A DNA stretch of 64,000 nt from Stenomitos frigidus ULC18. GTDB lineage: Bacteria; Cyanobacteriota; Cyanobacteriia; Leptolyngbyales; Leptolyngbyaceae. A program made the position numbers and the translations under genes. Location of the stretch: assembly GCF_003003795.1 (NCBI RefSeq), contig NZ_PVWK01000083.1, forward strand, positions 62,001-126,000, read 5' to 3'. Shown here piece after piece: positions 62,263-64,000 of this stretch (position 1 is the stretch's first letter; the number at the start of each line of letters is the position of its first letter). Under the pieces are notes generated by a model, which saw nothing but the letters and a program-made list of their open reading frames with translations, had not been told where the DNA came from and did not search any database.

Positions 62263-64000
62263 TTAGTTGCTGTTCTCAGATGCAAGTTTCGATCGCAACC
62301 CTTCAAGGTTTTCACGCCGACTAAGCGTTTTAGGGTGGTTCTCACCCAGTAGCCGATTACCCATTTCCAGCGCCTGTACATATAGCGGTTCGGCTTCGCT
62401 GTAGCGTCCCTGTGACTCATAGAGATATGCCAGGTTGTTAAGGCGTGTTGCCACTTTGGGATGGTCTTCTCCCAGCAGCCGTTTGTCCATTTCCAGCGCC
62501 TGCAGGCAAAGCGGTTCGGCTTCGCTGTAGCGTCCCTGTGACTCATAGAGATATGCCAGGTTGTTGAGACTGGTTGCCACATCGGGATGGTCTTCTCCCA
62601 GCAGCCGTTTACTCATCTCCAGCGCCTGCAGGCAAAGCGGTTCGGCTTCGCTGTAGCGTCCCTGCGATGCGTAGAGATTTGCCAGGTTGTTAAGGCGTGT
62701 TGCCACTTTGGGATGGTCTTCTCCCAGCAGCCGTTTGTCCATTTCCAGCGCTTGCAGGTAGAGCGGTTCAGCTTCGCTGTAGCGTCCCTGCGATTCGTAG
62801 AGGGATGCCAGGTTGTTAAGGCGTGTTGCCACATCGGGATGGTCGTCACCCAGCAGCCATTTGCTCATTTCCAGCGCCTGCACGTACAGCGGTTCGGCTT
62901 CGCTATAGCGTCCCTGCGAGTCGTAGAGAGATGCCAGGTTGTTGAGGTCGGTTGCCACAGCAGGATGGTCTTCTCCCAGCAAACGTTTGTTCATTTCCAG
63001 CGCTTGCAGGTACAGCGGTTCGGCTTCGCTATAGCGTCCCTGCGATTCGTAGAGTAATGCCAGGTTGTTGAGACTGATTGCCACATCGGGGTGGTCTTCA
63101 CCCAGCAGTCGTTTCCTCATGTCTAACGTTCGTAAGTAGAGCGCTTCGGCTTTGCTGTAGTTGCCCTGATCCTTGTAGAGTAGACCGAGCCAACCCAGGC
63201 TATCTGCCAGGTCTATCTCCTGTCCCAGTTCGGTTTGTAAGTCTGCGGCTTTTTGGAAGTAGCCGATCGCTTCTCCCATCTCCTGCTGATAGTCGATCGC
63301 CTCTCCTCGTTGCAGCCTGCCTGCATAGATTTGTCCCATCTGGCTATACAGGTTTGCCAGCAGGGGGTCTTTAGGCTGGTTTGCCTCCGTTTGGGCAATC
63401 AGCGCTTTCAGATCTTCCAGGGGCAGCAGGTGATCGTCGTCTGCCGATAAGTTCAAGTCGTCGAGGACGGGACGGATTGCCTCAATCTGGCTGCTTCGCA
63501 CCGCACCCGATTTCCGCGAGGTGAAGCGAAACACGCCTTTGCGCCAGCTCCAGAAGTCGGGGGCATGGCGTGCCAACTGTCCCAAAAGCTGGTGCGTCAC
63601 CCAGAGGACGATGGGGAAGTGAAAGTCGCGCAATGCCTCCCGCGTCCACTGGAGGTAGCCGAAGAAAATCTCTTGCTCGGAGCGTTCCTCGCCCAGCTTG
63701 AGGAAGAAAAGCTGCTCGGTTCCGGTGATGGTGACAACCGCTCTACCGCCATTGCGGAGATACTCGTCGTCCTGGACTTTCGCTCGGATGGTCTGGGTGA
63801 GGCTGGGTTCGACACGCTGAATCGGTAAGCGATAGTTGCGGATGTCAGGGGCGAGTTCGGCTTCGTAGCGGCTGATGATGTCGTCCCGCAGGCGGCTGTC
63901 ATCGCAGACGGCAAGCAGCAGGCTCAAGGTGCCTTCGCCAGCTTCAATGCTGACGATCAACTCGTCGTAAGCCTCTTCGTTTTGCTCGTCGGGGTCTACC
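62263..64000 (-). CDS. Kinesin-light-chain-type TPR protein (5' end cut by window)
   Basis: The frame is open to the right edge, so the start is outside the window; the apparent TTG start at 63960 is internal (…EAYDELIVSIEAGEGTL). The N-terminal ~190 residues seen form an alpha/beta module with LLLAVCDDSRLRDDIISRYE, AVVTITGTEQLFFLKL and FPIVLWVTHQLLGQLARHAP, of a kind recurrent in cyanobacterial STAND-like proteins. From about 63190 down to 62320 come seven 42-residue TPRs (SLNNLALLYESQGRYSEAEP). No Walker motif is visible in the part present. Function is unknown; signalling or defence scaffold is inferred. Confidence 0.85.
   Translation of the reverse strand, partial: VDPDEQNEEAYDELIVSIEAGEGTLSLLLAVCDDSRLRDDIISRYEAELAPDIRNYRLPIQRVEPSLTQTIRAKVQDDEYLRNGGRAVVTITGTEQLFFLKLGEERSEQEIFFGYLQWTREALRDFHFPIVLWVTHQLLGQLARHAPDFWSWRKGVFRFTSRKSGAVRSSQIEAIRPVLDDLNLSADDDHLLPLEDLKALIAQTEANQPKDPLLANLYSQMGQIYAGRLQRGEAIDYQQEMGEAIGYFQKAADLQTELGQEIDLADSLGWLGLLYKDQGNYSKAEALYLRTLDMRKRLLGEDHPDVAISLNNLALLYESQGRYSEAEPLYLQALEMNKRLLGEDHPAVATDLNNLASLYDSQGRYSEAEPLYVQALEMSKWLLGDDHPDVATRLNNLASLYESQGRYSEAEPLYLQALEMDKRLLGEDHPKVATRLNNLANLYASQGRYSEAEPLCLQALEMSKRLLGEDHPDVATSLNNLAYLYESQGRYSEAEPLCLQALEMDKRLLGEDHPKVATRLNNLAYLYESQGRYSEAEPLYVQALEMGNRLLGENHPKTLSRRENLEGLRSKLASENSN
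62317..63190. repeat. 126-bp tandem repeats encoding the TPR units
   Basis: The landmark TAGCGTCCCTG recurs every 126 bp (62401, 62527, 62653, 62779, 62905, 63031) with a diverged seventh unit near 63157. The DNA units are almost identical, so they have been homogenised or recently expanded. Confidence 0.9.

Noticed and set aside
62587-63057. A plus-strand 156-residue frame opposite the TPR gene
   Set aside because: It is the antisense of the 126-bp TPR repeats and stays open because of their fixed period.
63958-63960. TTG at 63960 as the start of the TPR gene
   Set aside because: The frame stays open with acidic, family-like residues (PDEQNEEAYDEL) up to the window edge, so the gene starts outside.

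Overview
The window is a stretch of cyanobacterial chromosome. The evidence is the very frequent HIP1 octamer GCGATCGC, genes for photosystem I subunit PsaE, photosystem II protein PsbY and a high-light-inducible protein, the CruF/CruG pair for myxol glycoside carotenoids, a Ycf51-like protein, and short tandemly repeated heptanucleotides (STRR) of the type described in filamentous cyanobacteria. The density of STRRs, MITE-like elements and signalling proteins suggests a filamentous, Leptolyngbya-like genome, but that is inference. Most genes are ordinary core functions with no large operons. No rRNA, CRISPR array, prophage or complete insertion sequence was seen.

Layout. 1-3.0 kb: polyamine ABC transporter genes potA-potD-potB on the minus strand, running off the left edge, divergent from the cell-wall transpeptidase gene mrdA (3.5-5.3 kb). 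5.5-11.4 kb: an accessory-looking block with a CHAT protease fused to an FHA domain, an unknown protein, an Mrr-type restriction nuclease, an overlapping DUF6888/DUF6887 pair and an FHA-PrsW membrane protease. 11.4-21.6 kb: peptide deformylase, MscL, fasciclin protein, ABC ATPase, a frameshifted endonuclease/exonuclease/phosphatase gene, TerB-like protein, GTPase, DUF937 protein, MTHF reductase and TrpS. 21.7-25.7 kb: regulators, including a response regulator/CHASE2 histidine kinase pair. 26.2-31.1 kb: TPR protein, MutM, PsaE, CruG and CruF. 31.4 kb: tRNA-Pro(CGG). 31.5-43.3 kb: aminotransferase and dehydrogenase pair, Ycf51, IscA-type protein, TPR proteins, ABC ATPase, RsmG, glycosyltransferase and RNA helicase. 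43.4-55.4 kb: pentapeptide protein, Hsp70/GrpE-like pair, heme peroxidase, Hli, SerA, PrmA and an SLH protein.

The right end (55.6-64.0 kb) is the most unusual. A NACHT NTPase gene (56.3-58.4 kb) is preceded by an uninterrupted array of 19 units of 21 bp. About 5.5 kb further on, a second array of 15 units of 21 bp lies beyond the 3' end of a kinesin-light-chain-type TPR gene that runs off the right edge. The two arrays have the same period, the same strand sense and a related unit that can be read as an S-L-x-L heptad, so they look like one minisatellite family beside two probable NLR-like or defence-type genes. Between them lie housekeeping genes: RNase III-like, creatininase family, a TIGR02652-like protein, gamma carbonic anhydrase and psbY.

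A second theme is repeat invasion of genes. Heptanucleotide STRRs lie in frame inside rsmG and mutM and form the tail of an alcohol-dehydrogenase-family gene. Two copies of one MITE-like element and three copies of a 38-bp hairpin repeat are dispersed through the window.
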